Made by a program: the position numbers and the translations under genes. The notes beneath the pieces are model-generated. The model saw only the letters and a program-made list of their open reading frames with translations, was not told the origin of the DNA and did not search any database. From NCBI GenBank assembly GCA_003131705.1, contig PKUY01000176.1:16633-24086 (forward strand): 7,454 bases of DNA. Direction: 5' to 3'. Positions 6,662 to 7,454 of this stretch are shown here, piece by piece (within the stretch, counting starts at the first letter, position 1; every line of letters begins with the position of its first letter). Origin of the DNA: Acidobacteriota bacterium. Lineage in GTDB: Bacteria > Acidobacteriota > Terriglobia > Acidiferrales > UBA7541.

Positions 6662-6943
6662 CTATTCCGCCGGGCTGGCTGAACCCACGGAGGTGCCGGG
6701 CGGCGCAGCGGCAAGCAGTTTCTTGACGCCCTCAATGACGTCGTTGACGGTCTTGATGGAGCGCACGTCGTCATCCGGGATCGAGATCTTAAAGGTGTTT
6801 TCGAGCTCAAAGAGAAGGGTAAATACGTCGAGCGAATCGATTCCCATTTCCTGAAGGTTCGTATCCGGCTTGATATTCTCGGCCGGAATGCGTTTCACGG
6901 ACGCGAGCGTCGCAATTACTTTTTCAGCCACTTCGTCAGGCAT
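6662..6943 (-). CDS. acpP: acyl carrier protein
   Basis: This 93-residue protein carries acyl chains on a phosphopantetheine arm. The attachment site is Ser37 in MGIDSLDVF, at almost the same position as Ser36 of E. coli AcpP. The acidic helix after it (LLFELENTFKISIPDDD) fits the face that docks to ketosynthases. The domain ends near residue 79 (VIEGVKKLL), and an Ala/Pro/Gly/Ser tail of about 14 residues follows. The ATG at 6943 has a GGGGGTGA ribosome binding site 5 bases upstream and gives a normal N-terminus. The frame stays open further upstream to 7066, but that extension is Arg/Cys-rich and unlike any ACP. The gene is followed directly by fabF. The symbol marks the family; it may be a dedicated ACP rather than the housekeeping one. 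Confidence 0.92.
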   Translation of the reverse strand: MPDEVAEKVIATLASVKRIPAENIKPDTNLQEMGIDSLDVFTLLFELENTFKISIPDDDVRSIKTVNDVIEGVKKLLAAAPPGTSVGSASPAE

Positions 6944-7133
6944 CCGATTCACCCCCGTAGGTGAAGTGCAGCATTTTAGCGTGCGATTTCGACCGCCGGT
7001 ACTAACGCGGATTTCGAAGACCCATCCGCGCAGACAGACCGTAGCGTAAGCCGACTGAGAAATCAAATTCTAGCAGGACTGACGTCTGGAGGAATCGATC
7101 TTTTTTCGCGGCGCGAATCCAGTGATTTGCCGA
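6944..7133 (-). promoter_or_regulatory. intergenic region expected to hold the acpP-fabF promoter
   Basis: These 190 bases separate the cytochrome c gene from acpP on the same strand. On the minus strand, TAGAAT (around 7070) and TAAAAT (around 6975) are -10-like, but neither has a convincing -35 partner. A GC hairpin with a run of six T on its plus-strand side lies near 7100-7117 (TTCGC-GGC-GCGAA). Its T-run is on the wrong side to terminate the minus-strand cytochrome gene. Confidence 0.25.
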
Positions 7134-7454
7134 CTACTGCAGGACGCGCCAGGGTGACACGGTTTGCCATGAAGAAAGCTGCTGGAGCGCCCAATCGGGG
7201 TTCTTGTCCGCGTGGCAAGAGTTGCACGCGTTCGAAATTCCGAATTGCTTTGTAAGCTGCGGCGAGATGAACCGGAATGTGTGCGCGGCTACGAACTGGT
7301 CGCCGAGGGTGACTTCGATCTGCGGCATGTGACAGGCGATGCACTGGCTTCCAGCACTGGTGGGTGCGTGGTGCGTGTGCTGCGCGATGGGCATGTGCGG
7401 CCCTGGCACCGTGTCGGGTCCGTGGCAGTGCAGGCATGCATCGTTGTCGGCGGG
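7134..7454 (-). CDS. multiheme c-type cytochrome, C-terminal part (5' partial)
   Basis: The last 106 residues are visible and the reading frame runs off the window edge. Three CxxCH heme attachment sites are present: CLHCH at visible residues 7-11, CIACH at 38-42 and CNSCH at 77-81. Additional His residues (PHMPIAQHTHH, and AAH before the third site) could be distal heme ligands. The stretch CIACHMPQIEV followed by NACNSCHADKNPDWAL resembles the multiheme cytochrome domains of cytochrome c554 or nitrite-reductase-like families, which in Acidobacteriota are often part of larger proteins with TPR repeats; this comparison is from memory. It should act outside the cytoplasmic membrane. It ends with TAG at 7134-7136. 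Its substrate and total heme number cannot be told from this end. A GTG at 7409 is internal, because heme motif one lies upstream of it. Confidence 0.85.
   Translation of the reverse strand, partial: PADNDACLHCHGPDTVPGPHMPIAQHTHHAPTSAGSQCIACHMPQIEVTLGDQFVAAHTFRFISPQLTKQFGISNACNSCHADKNPDWALQQLSSWQTVSPWRVLQ

Noticed and set aside
6944..7066. N-terminal extension of the acyl carrier protein up to 7066
   Set aside because: The added 41 residues are Arg/Cys-rich and not ACP-like, and the ATG at 6943 has a good ribosome binding site and gives a normal ACP length.
7063..7437. Alternative minus-strand frame over the cytochrome
   Set aside because: It is Ala/His/Arg-rich without heme motifs, whereas the chosen frame has three CxxCH sites.

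Overview
The window looks like chromosomal DNA of an aerobic member of the Acidobacteriota (Terriglobia-like). This placement is an inference from gene order and family resemblance, and no marker gene is present. The sequence is moderately GC-rich, with dense genes that often start with GTG.

Left part, plus strand, 1-4855: a terminal oxidase operon. It opens with the C-terminal end of a small protein of the type I associate with acidobacterial respiratory clusters (1-210). Next come an SCO copper chaperone (279-1139), then cytochrome c oxidase subunit II with a fused heme-c domain (1187-2179), subunit I (2176-3813), subunit III (3806-4477) and small subunit IV (4493-4855). Subunit I has the YSHPAVY motif of A2-type heme-copper oxidases, and subunit II carries both a CuA site and a CxxCH heme site, so the product is a caa3-type proton-pumping oxidase. 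The genes overlap or nearly touch, which indicates one translationally coupled transcript. SCO would metallate the CuA site of subunit II. Two subunits appear to have lost the ligands of the usual non-redox Mg/Mn site together.

Middle, 4856-5437: a noncoding-looking gap of about 580 bases between convergent transcription units. It holds a weak terminator-like hairpin after the oxidase operon, a boxA-like motif on the minus strand, overlapping inverted repeats, a 14-bp direct repeat, and one weak 66-codon minus-strand ORF with a ribosome binding site and a possible promoter.

Right part, minus strand, 5438-6943: an acyl carrier protein gene followed 3 bases later by a FabF-type beta-ketoacyl-ACP synthase. 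They form a two-gene acyl-chain elongation unit with the same order as rhizobial nodFE and without the other fatty-acid synthesis genes.

Right edge, minus strand, 7134-7454: the C-terminal end of a multiheme c-type cytochrome with three visible CxxCH sites, cut by the window end.

No tRNA, rRNA, CRISPR array, insertion sequence or phage gene was recognised.
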